Assembly: GCA_965221465.1 (NCBI GenBank)
Contig: OZ244892.1
Coordinates: 3,968,001 to 4,032,000, forward strand
From: Azophilus sp965221465
GTDB lineage: Bacteria > Pseudomonadota > Gammaproteobacteria > Pseudomonadales > Azotimanducaceae
DNA length: 64,000 nucleotides
Direction of reading: 5' to 3'
Below the pieces are notes generated by a model. The model was not told the origin of the DNA. It saw only the letters and a list, made by a program, of their open reading frames with translations, and did no database searches. Both the position numbers and the translations under genes were made by a program. Shown piece after piece: positions 41,263 to 50,676 of the stretch (positions within the stretch are counted from its first letter, which is position 1; the number at the start of each line of letters is the position of its first letter).

Positions 41263-43428
41263 TCAGAACGAATCCGCCGGATCGACATCCATCGCCCAAC
41301 GCACGGCGCGTGGCGCGGTAGCGTCGGCGATGCTGTCCAACCCTTGGTGCAGCGCCCGCCGCTGGTCGGCCAGCAGCATAAGCTGGTAACGGTAGCGGTT
41401 GGCCAGCCGCAGCATGGGCGCCGGGGCTGGGCCGAACGCGTCCAGGGAACTGGGCAGGCGCTCTTTCAGGCCCTCCAGGAAGCGGTGCGCGGCGGCGCCG
41501 TCCTCGGCTTCGGCGCGAATCAGCGCCATCGGCCGCGTCGGCGGCAGGCCGGCCCGTTCGCGAATGGCGAGTTCCTGTTCCGCGAAAGCAGCGTACCCTC
41601 CCTTTACCAGTTCCTGCAACGCGGGGTTCTCGGGTTGCAGCGACTGTATCCAGACTTCGCCGGGGCGCTCGGCGCGTCCGGCGCGTCCCGCCACCTGCAC
41701 GATGAGTTGGGCCGTGCGTTCGGCGGCCTTGAAATCGGCGCTGAGGAAGCCCGCGTCGGCATTGAGGGCGACCACCAGGGTGACGTTTGGAAAGTGATGG
41801 CCCTTCGCCAGCATCTGGGTTCCCACGAGAATGGCGGCCCCGCCCTGTCGGATGCGGCCGAGTTGCTCTTCCAGCCGACGCTGGCTGCGGGTGGTGTCCC
41901 GGTCGATGCGGTAAAGAGGCACATTGGGAAACCGGTCTTTCAAGCCGGCTTCGGTGCGCTGCGTGCCGGTGCCGAGGGCCAGCAGGTCCGTCGCGCCGCA
42001 GGCGGGGCAGTTGTCGGGAATCGTGCGGCGCGCACCGCAGTGGTGGCAGGCGAGCGCCGCGGGTGCGCGATGCAGGGTCAGGCGCGCATCGCAGGCCGTG
42101 CAGAGCGCCTGCCATCCGCAGGCGGCGCACAGGTAGACCGGTGCGTAACCGCGCCGATTGAGAAATACCAGCACCTGGGAATCGGCCTTGAGATGTTGGG
42201 CGATGCGGCGTGCGAGGGGTTCGCTCAAGCCGTCGATGAGGCGGTGCCCGCGGATGTCCAGCACGCGGGTGGGAGGCAGCGCGGCGCCGGTGGCCCGCTG
42301 CAGCAGGCGGCGATGCCGGTAGCGGCCTCTGCGGACATTGCGCAACGATTCGAGCGATGGCGTAGCGCTTCCCAGGAGCAGGGGAATGTCCAGAGTCTGG
42401 GCACGCTTGACGGCAACGTCGCGCGCCGAATAGCGCAAGCCTTCGTGTTGTTTGAACGAGGTGTCGTGTTCTTCGTCGACGACGATGAGCGCGAGGTTTT
42501 GGAATGGGGTCAGCACGGCGGAGCGGGTGCCGATGAGAATCCGGCTGACGCCGTCGCGGCATCGTAACCAGGCATCCAGGCGTTCGCGGTCGCCAAGGCC
42601 GGAATGAAAGACATCGGCCGACCCGTAACGCCTCCTGAAGCGTTCGACGGTCTGGGGTGTCAGGGCGATTTCCGGAACCAGCACCAGTACCTGCAAGCCG
42701 CGTTCGAGCACATCGGCCATCACCCGCAAATAGACCTCGGTCTTGCCGCTGCCGGTTACGCCGTCCAGCAGGGTCGGTGCGAAGCGACGCCCAACGGTCC
42801 GCAAATCGTCCACCGCGTCCTGCTGCTCGCCGGTCAGCGCCGGCGGCTCTTCCAGTTTGCGTGTCGGTTCGCCGGGCACATTGTCGAACGACGCGCCAAC
42901 CGGCTCGCCGGGTTCGATCACGCCCTTCTTCGCCAGCGCGGCCACCGTGGCGCCGGTAAAGCCCTGATCGCGCAGGTATACGGCGCGGGCAGAGCCGCCG
43001 CACCCGTCGATAAGCTCGAGCAGCGCCTGCTGCCGCGGCGCCCGTTCCAGAGAGGGGGCTGTTGCGGCGGTGCGTCGCCAGACCTTCTCCCGGCGCCAGT
43101 TCAGTGCGCCGCCCTTCATGGCTGCATTGGGCAGCATGGTGGCGAATACCTCGCCGATGGGGTGGTGGTAATAGCCGGAAAGCCAATGCGCCAGCGAGAA
43201 CAGTTCGTCGGTCATCGCACTTTTCGAATCGAGGACGGCGAGCAGCGGCATGGGGTCGGCGTGGGGTTCCGCCGGGTTCCGGTCCACGCAGACGCCGACC
43301 AGCGTCCGATTGGTGAAGCGAACTCGCACCCTGGCGCCCCTGACGGGTGCGTCCATGCCCTCCGGTACCGCATAGTCGAACGCCCGATGCAACGGCACGG
43401 GCAGGGCGATACGCACGATTTCGGTCAT
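41263..43428 (-). CDS. priA: Primosomal protein N' (replication-restart helicase PriA)
   Basis: DNA helicase of 721 residues that reloads the replisome at stalled forks. Walker A is GVTGSGKTEVYL, the DEAH-type box is VVDEEHDTSFKQ, and the zinc-binding insertion carries paired cysteines (CAACGWQALC, CTACDARL, CHHCGARR, CPACGATD). ATG 43428 (MTEIVRIALPVPLHRAFDY) agrees with PriA N-termini; the frame is open to 43491. Divergent from rpmE, a typical gammaproteobacterial arrangement. Confidence 0.97.
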   Translation of the reverse strand: MTEIVRIALPVPLHRAFDYAVPEGMDAPVRGARVRVRFTNRTLVGVCVDRNPAEPHADPMPLLAVLDSKSAMTDELFSLAHWLSGYYHHPIGEVFATMLPNAAMKGGALNWRREKVWRRTAATAPSLERAPRQQALLELIDGCGGSARAVYLRDQGFTGATVAALAKKGVIEPGEPVGASFDNVPGEPTRKLEEPPALTGEQQDAVDDLRTVGRRFAPTLLDGVTGSGKTEVYLRVMADVLERGLQVLVLVPEIALTPQTVERFRRRYGSADVFHSGLGDRERLDAWLRCRDGVSRILIGTRSAVLTPFQNLALIVVDEEHDTSFKQHEGLRYSARDVAVKRAQTLDIPLLLGSATPSLESLRNVRRGRYRHRRLLQRATGAALPPTRVLDIRGHRLIDGLSEPLARRIAQHLKADSQVLVFLNRRGYAPVYLCAACGWQALCTACDARLTLHRAPAALACHHCGARRTIPDNCPACGATDLLALGTGTQRTEAGLKDRFPNVPLYRIDRDTTRSQRRLEEQLGRIRQGGAAILVGTQMLAKGHHFPNVTLVVALNADAGFLSADFKAAERTAQLIVQVAGRAGRAERPGEVWIQSLQPENPALQELVKGGYAAFAEQELAIRERAGLPPTRPMALIRAEAEDGAAAHRFLEGLKERLPSSLDAFGPAPAPMLRLANRYRYQLMLLADQRRALHQGLDSIADATAPRAVRWAMDVDPADSF

Positions 43429-43464
43429 GGGTTCTGGGGGCGGCCGAGTCTCATTGCACTCACC

Positions 43465-43492
43465 TTGCCATCGGTCGGGCGTTTGGTACACT
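43465..43492 (+). promoter_or_regulatory. Promoter of rpmE
   Basis: TTGCCA (43465-43470), a 16-base spacer and TACACT (43487-43492) lie about 38 bases ahead of the rpmE start codon, in the 101-base space between the divergent priA and rpmE genes. This is a good sigma70 pattern, as expected for a ribosomal-protein gene. Confidence 0.6.
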
Positions 43493-43529
43493 GCGCGCCC
43501 GCTTCGAACAGGCCCTGGGTGGGGCAGAC

Positions 43530-43748
43530 ATGAAAGCCGGCATTCATCCCGAGTACAACACCATCAAGGCGACCTGCAGTTGCGGCAACGTCATCGAGAC
43601 GCGCTCGACGCTCGAGGAAGACATCCACATCGATGTGTGCTCCCAGTGTCATCCGTTCTACACGGGCAAGCAGAAGATTGCCGACTCCCGTGGCCGGGTG
43701 GAACGATTCCGCCGGCACTTCGGCACCCGGGGCAACGTCTCGCGCTGA
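43530..43748 (+). CDS. rpmE: 50S ribosomal protein bL31
   Basis: 72 residues, the normal length. It is the zinc-containing form, with C16, C18 (CSCGN) and C37, C40 (CSQC) preceded by HIDV, and ends with the basic RFRRHFG segment. ATG 43530 begins MKAGIHPEYNTI, as in the family. The zinc-free paralogue expressed during zinc starvation is not in this window. Confidence 0.97.
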   Translation: MKAGIHPEYNTIKATCSCGNVIETRSTLEEDIHIDVCSQCHPFYTGKQKIADSRGRVERFRRHFGTRGNVSR

Positions 43749-43755
43749 TTGCACC

Positions 43756-43770
43756 GCCGGGGTATCCGGC
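43756..43770 (+). terminator. Hairpin after rpmE
   Basis: GCCGG, a five-base loop, CCGGC, starting seven bases after the rpmE stop. Without a T-run it may be only a partial terminator. Confidence 0.3.
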
Positions 43771-43841
43771 AGCATCGGAATCGCTGCAACCGTACAGGCA
43801 CAATGTCAGCCTGTCGGTTGCAAGGTACAATCGGCGGTCCA

Positions 43842-45311
43842 ATGAAATGTCTGTACGAGATTTCGCGCATCGTGGCGGTCGGGGTGCGGTGCGGCGCCCG
43901 ATTGTCCCGCATTCTCAGGCGCGCTCTGCTGCCGCTGCTGCTCGCCTGCCTGGCGCCGGCGCTCCCCGATGCCCATGCTGCGGGCGACGGAGAAAAGGCG
44001 TACAACGACATGCGCGAGATGAACGGTCTCTATCCGGACGAAGCCTGGCAGGACTACGTCACCGAGATCGGCGAAAGGCTGCTGACCGCGTCCGGGTACG
44101 ACGCCGGCAATTACACGTTCACCGTGGCCGACAGTTCCAATGTCAACGCGTTCGCGACCGAGGACGGTTACATCTTCATCTATCGGGGCCTCATCGCCTT
44201 CTGCCGCAGCGAGGATGAACTGGCCGCCGTCATCGGTCACGAGATCGGCCATGTGGTGGGCCGGCACGCTGCGCGGTCGAAGGGGCTCAATCGGCTAGGC
44301 GGGCTGCTCGGCTGGCTTGGCGTGATCGCCACGAGCAGCTTCGCCATGAAGGATCTCGGCAACACGCTAACCGCTACGGCCATTACCCGGGAGGGCCGGG
44401 AAGACGAGTTGGAGTCGGATGCCTATGCTGCCGAATTCCTGGCGAATGCGGGCTACGACCCCCTGGCGATACTCGAAGTCATCCATGTGCTGAAGGATCA
44501 GGAACTGTTCGCCAAGTCCGTCATGAACCGGCCGAGCGTCTACCACGGCATCTTCGGTTCCCATCCGCGCAACGACAAGCGCCTTAACGATGTGGTGAAC
44601 AGGGCCGTTTCCCTCGCGAGCCCGACCACCAAGCCCCCCGAGCGCGATTTCTGGGAAATGGTGGACGGTCTGGTATATGGCGACGAAGTCGCAACCGGGC
44701 TCGTGAAGGACGGCGTCTTCTATCACGGCAGCCTGCGGTTCGTGGTCGAGTTTCCGCAAGGCTGGGACGTGACCAACACGGCCTCCGCCGTGACGGGCCG
44801 GGATGTCAGCGGGGCGTCGGCCGGCTCGATCGTCGTGCGGCGGCAGAATGCCCCGGCGGAGGAGCAGACGCCGGAAGAATACATCCGCGAAACCCTGAAG
44901 CGCGACGACACCGAGAACGGCGAGGCGCTGGTGGTCAACGGCTACGAGGCCTACGTTGTCGATGTGAAGATTCTCGGTGGCGACGACCAGGTGCGGAAAC
45001 TGGCGCTCGTTTACAAGGATGGCGGCATCTACCTGGTCAGGGGCACGCTCGGCGCCGTTGGCGATCCGGCGCAGTTCGAGAAGGACTTCCGCACAACCCT
45101 CGAGTCATTCCGGGCGATGACGGCGGCCGACCTCAAGCTCGCCCAGAATCAGCGCATCGAGGTGATCATGGCCAATCCCGGCGACACCTACGAACAACTG
45201 GCAAAGAGAGTTTCCATCAAGGAGTATCCGGAAGAGACCCTGCGCATCTTGAACGGCCATCATCCGCGGGGCGAGCCCCGGGCCGGAGATTACCTCAAGA
45301 TCGTGCAGTAG
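43842..45311 (+). CDS. M48-family metalloprotease with C-terminal LysM-like tail
   Basis: Envelope zinc protease of 489 residues, similar to BepA/LoiP-type M48 enzymes that clear misfolded outer-membrane proteins. After a hydrophobic export segment (ALLPLLLACLAPALPDAHA) the zinc motif H133-E-I-G-H137 occurs in VIGHEIGHVVGRHA, and the third ligand is in EDELESDAYAAEF. The C-terminal portion ends with a LysM-like stretch (NPGDTYEQLAKR, NGHHPRGEPRAGDYLKIV) in place of the TPR repeats of BepA. Start ATG 43842 gives the signal peptide. Confidence 0.9.
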   Translation: MKCLYEISRIVAVGVRCGARLSRILRRALLPLLLACLAPALPDAHAAGDGEKAYNDMREMNGLYPDEAWQDYVTEIGERLLTASGYDAGNYTFTVADSSNVNAFATEDGYIFIYRGLIAFCRSEDELAAVIGHEIGHVVGRHAARSKGLNRLGGLLGWLGVIATSSFAMKDLGNTLTATAITREGREDELESDAYAAEFLANAGYDPLAILEVIHVLKDQELFAKSVMNRPSVYHGIFGSHPRNDKRLNDVVNRAVSLASPTTKPPERDFWEMVDGLVYGDEVATGLVKDGVFYHGSLRFVVEFPQGWDVTNTASAVTGRDVSGASAGSIVVRRQNAPAEEQTPEEYIRETLKRDDTENGEALVVNGYEAYVVDVKILGGDDQVRKLALVYKDGGIYLVRGTLGAVGDPAQFEKDFRTTLESFRAMTAADLKLAQNQRIEVIMANPGDTYEQLAKRVSIKEYPEETLRILNGHHPRGEPRAGDYLKIVQ

Positions 45312-45414
45312 CCAGACCAGTTCGTGGATAAACGTAACTCGACCGGGTCATGACCGCAGCTAACGAAAGTGCAGGTAACGACGCGCTCGACGAATCACTC
45401 AGGAGTTAGAGAAT

Positions 45415-46239
45415 ATGCACCGATTACTGGATTTTGCAGGCAAACGAATCGTCATCACGGGTGGCTACTCGGGCATCGGGGCCGCACTGGTCGAGACGCT
45501 TCGAGATGCCGGCGCAGACGATGTGGCTGTCCTGGACATCAAGGAACCCGATGCCGACATGGAACAGTTCATTGAAACGGATATGGGCAACCCGCTCTCG
45601 ATAGACAATGCGATCGGACAGCTGACAGCCGAAGGCGAATCACCCGTTGATATCCTGTTCAACAACGCCGGGGTGGCTGCGACGTTTCCATCGGATACCG
45701 TGATGCGGATCAACCTTCTGGGATTGAAACGACTCACCGAACGGTTGATGCCGACCATGCGATCCGGCGGCGCGATCGTCAACACCGCATCTGTCGCCGG
45801 GAACGGGTGGCCCAACCACCTGGACGAGATCAAGCAGCTCCTGGATATCGATAGCTGGGACGAAGGCGTTGCGTGGATTGCAGATCACGCCGATCTCGTC
45901 GGCGATGGTTATTTTTTCTCCAAGGAGTGCGTTCAGGTTTACACAATGCGGTCGGCCAAAGCCGCAACCGGGTATGGATTACGGATCAACAGTGTTTGTC
46001 CCTCGCCGGTAGACACGCCATTGCTTCCAGCGTTTCGAGAAACCATGACAGATCAACTGATCGATTGGGCGATCGAAACAGGGGCGGGCAGGGTGGCAAC
46101 CGCGGAGGATCAGGCGCGCGCTTTGCTCTCGTTGGCATCGGATCTTTCGGTTTACGTCAATGGCGTGAACCTGCATGTCGATGGAGGCTATACAGCCGCA
46201 ATTCAGATGGGGCAATTCACACCGCCGGGGTCGAACTGA
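45415..46239 (+). CDS. Short-chain dehydrogenase/reductase
   Basis: NAD(P)-dependent SDR of 274 residues. The cofactor loop is TGGYSGIGAA, NNAG is present (FNNAGVA), the catalytic Ser is in IVNTASVAGNG, and Tyr166/Lys170 are in YFFSKE. The layout, with a long insertion before the Tyr (HLDEIKQLLDIDSWDEG), resembles 3-alpha-hydroxysteroid dehydrogenase-like SDRs. It stands alone between the M48 protease and mrcA; the catabolic genes of the window may share its substrate class (inference). Confidence 0.9.
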   Translation: MHRLLDFAGKRIVITGGYSGIGAALVETLRDAGADDVAVLDIKEPDADMEQFIETDMGNPLSIDNAIGQLTAEGESPVDILFNNAGVAATFPSDTVMRINLLGLKRLTERLMPTMRSGGAIVNTASVAGNGWPNHLDEIKQLLDIDSWDEGVAWIADHADLVGDGYFFSKECVQVYTMRSAKAATGYGLRINSVCPSPVDTPLLPAFRETMTDQLIDWAIETGAGRVATAEDQARALLSLASDLSVYVNGVNLHVDGGYTAAIQMGQFTPPGSN

Positions 46240-46373
46240 CCGGTCTCAGCTAGGCATTAGATGCGCTCGAGCTTGCAGTATTTTTGATATTGGCTCGCAC
46301 ACACGGGCGCTCGTCCCCCGGGGATTGCTGCCGCTCCGACGTGCCAAGGGATGCGCAGGACGAATCCAGGCCT

Positions 46374-48854
46374 TCAAAAAATGTCCTCGGGCTTCACGTC
46401 CCGCTCTCTGCCGCGCGGCGTAAAGATATCTTCGGGCTCGATCTCCTGCCCTGCGCCGGGCGATGAATCGACGCCGCCCCTCGAGCCGCTGCGGGGCGCG
46501 TATTCGGCCAGGAAGTACTCGAAAATCGCTTCTTCCTGATCGTTTGCCGCCGGTTCGCCGGTTTCGGGGTCGATTTTCACGGTCATGACGCCGGCAGGCT
46601 GCGCCGGGTACGATTCGGCGCGCTCGCGCAGCGCGACCTCCATGTAGTCGATCCAGATCGGCAGCGGCGTGTTCGACCCGTACGCCCCCTCGCCGAGCGG
46701 GCTGTGGTCGGGGAAGCCAACCCACACGGTGGTGACGACATCGGGGTTGTAGCCGTTGAACCAGGTGTCGGCGGCATCGTCGGTGGTTCCGGTCTTGCCG
46801 GCCAGGTCGTCCCGCTCGAGTGCCAGGGCGCGGCGGCCGGTGCCGCGGCGTATCACGTCGCGAAGCATCGAGTGCATGATGTAGGCGTTGCGTTCGTCCA
46901 GGACGCGCACGGCCGGCTCGATGCCAACCTCGTTCCGAGCGGCAATCAGGTCCTCGAGATTGACGGGCTCCTCTTCCGGAAGGTCTGGCGGTGCCTCGTC
47001 GCAGTCTCGGCACGCCTGCGGGTGGTTTGTCTCGAAAACCGTGTTGCCGTCGATGTCGACTACCCGATTCACGATGTGGGGCGTCACGCGGAACCCGCCG
47101 TTGGCGAATACCGCATAGGCGGCCGCCATCTCGATCGGCGTGACCGCCATGGTGCCGCCGCCGATCGCAAGCTGGGTGTTGCGGGGAAAGGTGCTGGTAT
47201 CGAAACCGAAGCGGCGCACATACTCCAGGGTCGGCCCGGCGCCGACCTCGAGCAACACGCGCATCGATACGAGGTTGATCGACCGGTAGAGCCCCTCGCG
47301 AAGCCGTGTAGGGCCGTTGTAGCGTTCGTTGTCGTTGCTCGGCCGGTAAAGCGCTTCGAGGTTGCTGTCGTTGAAGACGAGCGGCGCGTCCATGAACACC
47401 GACGCCGGGGTTATGCCCTTGTCCAGTGCGGCGGAATAGACGAACGGCTTGAATCCGGAACCGGGCTGGCGGGCGGCCTGCAGCGCGTGGTTGTACTGAT
47501 TCATGGCAAAGTCGAATCCGCCGTCCAGCGCGAGCACGTCGCCGGTGTCGGGGTCGATGGACACCAGCGCGCCCTGGATCTTCGGCAACTGTGCCAGGCG
47601 CCACCCTTCTTCTACGGGTTGCAGGCGAATCAGGTCGCCGACCTGCGCCACATCGGCCGGTTTGTCGGGCGAGCGCCCCAGGGCGTCCACGCCAAGGAAC
47701 GGACGAGCCCAGCGCATGCCCTCCAAGGGCACGAGGGCGCTGCTGCCGTCGGCGAATGTCGCTACCAGATGCTCGTCGGTTACCTCGACCACCGCCGCGG
47801 GCGCGAGGCCCGCGAATGTCGGCAACCCGGCAAGGGCATCGACTGCCTCCTCGGCACTGTCGAATCGGGCTTCCGGGCCGCGATAGCCGTGGCGCCGGTC
47901 GTAGCCGGTCAATCCCTTGCGCAGCGCACGGGTTGCAGCCGCCTGCAGCGAGCTGTCGAGGGTCGTGAACACTTCGTAGCCGCCGCTGTACAGGTCGGGG
48001 AATTCGGCGATCAATTGCTGCCGAACCCACTCGGCGGCAAAGGGTGCGGCAACGTCCACCTCGCGGTTGAACATCCGGGCCGTGATGGGGGCGTCTACCG
48101 CGGCCCGGTACTGTGCCTCGTCGATGGAGCCCTGGCTGTGCATCCGGGAAAGCACCAGGTTGCGGCGGCGCAACGCGCGTTCCGGGCCGTTGATGGGGTT
48201 GCCGGCCGTCGGCGCCTTGGGAATGCCGGCCAGCATCGCCAGTTGCGGCAGGCTCAACTCTCCGAGTGTCTTGCCGTAATAGGTGAGCGCGGCGGCCTGG
48301 GCCCCGTAAGCGCGTTTGCCGAACGGCACGACGTTGATGTAAAGCTCGAGAATCTCGTCCTTGGTCAGTTCGCGCTCGACCTTGAGCGCCAGCAGCATCT
48401 CCTTCAACTTGCGCAGCACGCGCCGTTCCAGGGTGAACGACACGTTGCGTGCGAGTTGCATCGTGATCGTGCTGGCGCCGCCGCCGAGCGACCCGCCGGT
48501 CAGCAGGTCGTGCATCAGCCCGACGACGTCGTTGCTGAGCGAAATGAAATCGATGCCGCTGTGTTCGTAGAAGCGTTTGTCTTCGGTGTCGAGTACCGCA
48601 CTCAGGAACAGCGGCGGCGCCTGGTCGAGGCTGACGGGGATCAGGCGGCGCTCCCCGAACTCGCCGAGCAGCGCCCCATCCTCGCTGAAAACCCGCAACG
48701 GCGTTTCCAGTTTGACGTGCCGATAGCTCTCCGCTGTAGGAATTTGCGGGTTCAAATAAAGGAAAACGCCTGACAGACCGAACACGCCTCCTGCCAGTAT
48801 CGTAAACGCAGACCAGATCAGAGCGGTTTTCCAGGTGAGGTTTCGGCGAATCAT
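46374..48854 (-). CDS. mrcA: Penicillin-binding protein 1A (bifunctional)
   Basis: Peptidoglycan glycosyltransferase/transpeptidase of 826 residues. An N-terminal membrane helix (ALIWSAFTILAGGVFGLSGV) is followed by the GT51 domain with the catalytic Glu in EDKRFYEHSGID and GGASTITMQLARN. The transpeptidase has S-x-x-K at GSGFKP (Ser near residue 465), SxN in SINLVSMR and KTG in AGKTGTTDDAADT. Divergent from pilM, the standard gammaproteobacterial context. Confidence 0.97.
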   Translation of the reverse strand: MIRRNLTWKTALIWSAFTILAGGVFGLSGVFLYLNPQIPTAESYRHVKLETPLRVFSEDGALLGEFGERRLIPVSLDQAPPLFLSAVLDTEDKRFYEHSGIDFISLSNDVVGLMHDLLTGGSLGGGASTITMQLARNVSFTLERRVLRKLKEMLLALKVERELTKDEILELYINVVPFGKRAYGAQAAALTYYGKTLGELSLPQLAMLAGIPKAPTAGNPINGPERALRRRNLVLSRMHSQGSIDEAQYRAAVDAPITARMFNREVDVAAPFAAEWVRQQLIAEFPDLYSGGYEVFTTLDSSLQAAATRALRKGLTGYDRRHGYRGPEARFDSAEEAVDALAGLPTFAGLAPAAVVEVTDEHLVATFADGSSALVPLEGMRWARPFLGVDALGRSPDKPADVAQVGDLIRLQPVEEGWRLAQLPKIQGALVSIDPDTGDVLALDGGFDFAMNQYNHALQAARQPGSGFKPFVYSAALDKGITPASVFMDAPLVFNDSNLEALYRPSNDNERYNGPTRLREGLYRSINLVSMRVLLEVGAGPTLEYVRRFGFDTSTFPRNTQLAIGGGTMAVTPIEMAAAYAVFANGGFRVTPHIVNRVVDIDGNTVFETNHPQACRDCDEAPPDLPEEEPVNLEDLIAARNEVGIEPAVRVLDERNAYIMHSMLRDVIRRGTGRRALALERDDLAGKTGTTDDAADTWFNGYNPDVVTTVWVGFPDHSPLGEGAYGSNTPLPIWIDYMEVALRERAESYPAQPAGVMTVKIDPETGEPAANDQEEAIFEYFLAEYAPRSGSRGGVDSSPGAGQEIEPEDIFTPRGRERDVKPEDIF

Positions 48855-48911
48855 GGGCTACAGGCGAATTTCCGATGCGGCGTGCCCGACGAATCGGCGG
48901 GCAGATCCGAT

Positions 48912-49973
48912 ATGGGTCTGATCGGCAAAATGCGCAAGCGGCTGCTTGGTGTGGACATCGGTTCCGCCTTTGTAAAGGTTCTCGAACTGTCCATGAGCAA
49001 CGGTGGCTGCCGCGTCGAATCCTGTGCGCTCGAGGCGCTGCCGCCCGATGCCGTCCTGGAGGGGAATATTAGAGATGTTGCGGGTGTTGGTGAAGCACTG
49101 CGCAGGGCACATTCCCAGGCAGGGTGCCGGGTCAGGCGTGCCGCCCTCGCCGTGGGCGGGCCGTCGGTGATTGCCAGAACGATCGCCATCGATGCATCCC
49201 TTGCCGACAGGGACATCCTGGGCCGTATCGAGGCGGATGCCGATCGTTACATCCCCTATCCCCTCGGCGAGGTGGCCATCGATTTCGAAGTGCAGGGCCT
49301 CGCCGAGCACGACCCGGGTCAGGCGGAGGCGCTGCTGGTCGCCTGCCGCAGTCAGGACATCGACCGTCTACTCTCGGTGCTGCGTGCTGCCGGCCTGGAA
49401 GCGGCCGTCGTCGAGCCGGAAGATCAGGCCGTGGAGCGGCTGTTCGAACGGCTCGCGCCGCAATTCGAGCGACAGGTGGGTGAGCTGGTGCTGGCGATGG
49501 CGGACATCGGGGCGACGGCAACCACCTTGCGGGTCCTGGTCGACGGCAGGGTGGTGTTCAGCCGCGAACAGCGCTTTGGCGCCGGGCAACTGGTCGAGGC
49601 CGTAAAGGAACGGGTCTCGATTTCGTGGCAGGAGGCTGCTGCAGCGGTCCGCAATGGCAAACTTCCGGGCGATAGCGCCGAGTCGGTGCTGCAGCCCTTC
49701 AACGAGGAAGCCGCCCGGCTGCTTTCGAACGCGCTGCGGTTCTTCTACTCATCGGGTCACTACAGCGATATCGATGGAATCGTGCTGACCGGTGGCGCCG
49801 CTGCGACGCCGGGCCTCGGGGATGCGCTGCAGCATGAATTGCAGGCGCCGGCAACGGTCGCTGCACCGTTTGCCGGCATGTCGGTTTCGCCACGGGTCGA
49901 TGTGGAGGCGCTCGCGGCGGATGCGCCCGCACTGGCGCTCTGCTGCGGGCTGGCGATGAGAGGCTTCGAATGA
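48912..49973 (+). CDS. pilM: Type IV pilus assembly protein PilM
   Basis: Actin-like cytoplasmic ATPase of 353 residues that holds the PilN N-terminus in the inner-membrane alignment complex. GVDIGSAFVKVLEL is the phosphate-1 loop, DIGATATTLRVLV the second phosphate site and IVLTGGAAATPGL the adenosine motif. ATG 48912 fits family starts; a GTG at 48882 would add ten residues. Only 57 bases separate it from divergent mrcA. First gene of pilMNOPQ, with four-base overlaps at most joints. Confidence 0.96.
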   Translation: MGLIGKMRKRLLGVDIGSAFVKVLELSMSNGGCRVESCALEALPPDAVLEGNIRDVAGVGEALRRAHSQAGCRVRRAALAVGGPSVIARTIAIDASLADRDILGRIEADADRYIPYPLGEVAIDFEVQGLAEHDPGQAEALLVACRSQDIDRLLSVLRAAGLEAAVVEPEDQAVERLFERLAPQFERQVGELVLAMADIGATATTLRVLVDGRVVFSREQRFGAGQLVEAVKERVSISWQEAAAAVRNGKLPGDSAESVLQPFNEEAARLLSNALRFFYSSGHYSDIDGIVLTGGAAATPGLGDALQHELQAPATVAAPFAGMSVSPRVDVEALAADAPALALCCGLAMRGFE

Positions 49974-50674
49974 CCTTGGCCCGCATCCGTCACCGACTTT
50001 CGGCGCGAGTGAATCGGCGCCCGCAGCAGGAATCTGGTGACGGCTGCGGGCCAGGTGCAAGTGCCAGATCGAGCATCAACCTGCTGCCATGGCGCGAACA
50101 GGAACGGTCGCGCAGTAACAGATTGCTGGCCGGCGGGCTGGCGGGGGCGCTGCTGGCGGCCTTGTTGCTGGTTTGGGCGGCCAGTTGGTCCGTGGAACGG
50201 CGAACCGGTGCCCAGGAGCAGCGCAATCGTCTGCTGGAGGCGGAAAACACGGCTCTCGAGAGCCGCATCGAGGATGCACGGGCTCGAAAGGCTCGACACG
50301 AGCGAGCGCTCACGCGGATGGCCGTGGTACGCCACCTGCGCGACAGCGGCAGCAACACGGTGCGGGTATTCGATGCCCTGGCCGACACCATGGTGGAAGG
50401 TGTCCACTACAGCCGCATCGAACGGCGTGGCGACCTGTTGACAGCGCAGGGATTTGCCGCATCCAATCGTCTGGTTTCCCCGCTGATGCGCAACATCGAA
50501 AGCTCGGCGCAGTTCACCGCGGCCCATCTCGAGCGCCTGCGCGAAGAGCCTCATGGCTCGACCTATGGCCCGGAAGCCAGCACCTTCGTGATGACCTTTC
50601 TCCAGGCCGGCCCGGTTCTGCCTCCTGGCGCCGGCGGGGAAGGTGCGCCCGGTTCTGTCGGACTGGAGGGTTAG
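49970..50674 (+). CDS. pilN: Type IV pilus assembly protein PilN
   Basis: Bitopic inner-membrane protein of 234 residues. The conserved PilM-binding motif INLLPWRE lies at about residue 36, then a membrane helix (LAGGLAGALLAALLLVWAA) and a coiled coil leading to the periplasmic domain. In other bacteria INLLPWR is within the first ten residues; here about 30 extra residues precede it, and residues 12-28 are encoded by the repeat at 50005-50052. ATG 49970 overlaps the pilM stop. Confidence 0.93.
   Translation: MTLARIRHRLSARVNRRPQQESGDGCGPGASARSSINLLPWREQERSRSNRLLAGGLAGALLAALLLVWAASWSVERRTGAQEQRNRLLEAENTALESRIEDARARKARHERALTRMAVVRHLRDSGSNTVRVFDALADTMVEGVHYSRIERRGDLLTAQGFAASNRLVSPLMRNIESSAQFTAAHLERLREEPHGSTYGPEASTFVMTFLQAGPVLPPGAGGEGAPGSVGLEG
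50005..50052 (+). repeat. 48-bp dispersed repeat, copy 1 (inside pilN)
   Basis: About 83% identical by eye (40 of 48 positions, no gaps) to the copy at 55308-55355 and similar to that at 51940-51987. It is read in pilN as VNRRPQQESGDGCGP, the same frame as in pilQ. See findings. Confidence 0.75.
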
Positions 50675-50676
50675 AC

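Noticed and set aside
46246..48773. Long open frames in other frames over mrcA (46246-48030 minus, 46704-48773 plus)
   Set aside because: Arg/Pro/Gly-rich shadow translations of mrcA, which has intact catalytic motifs.
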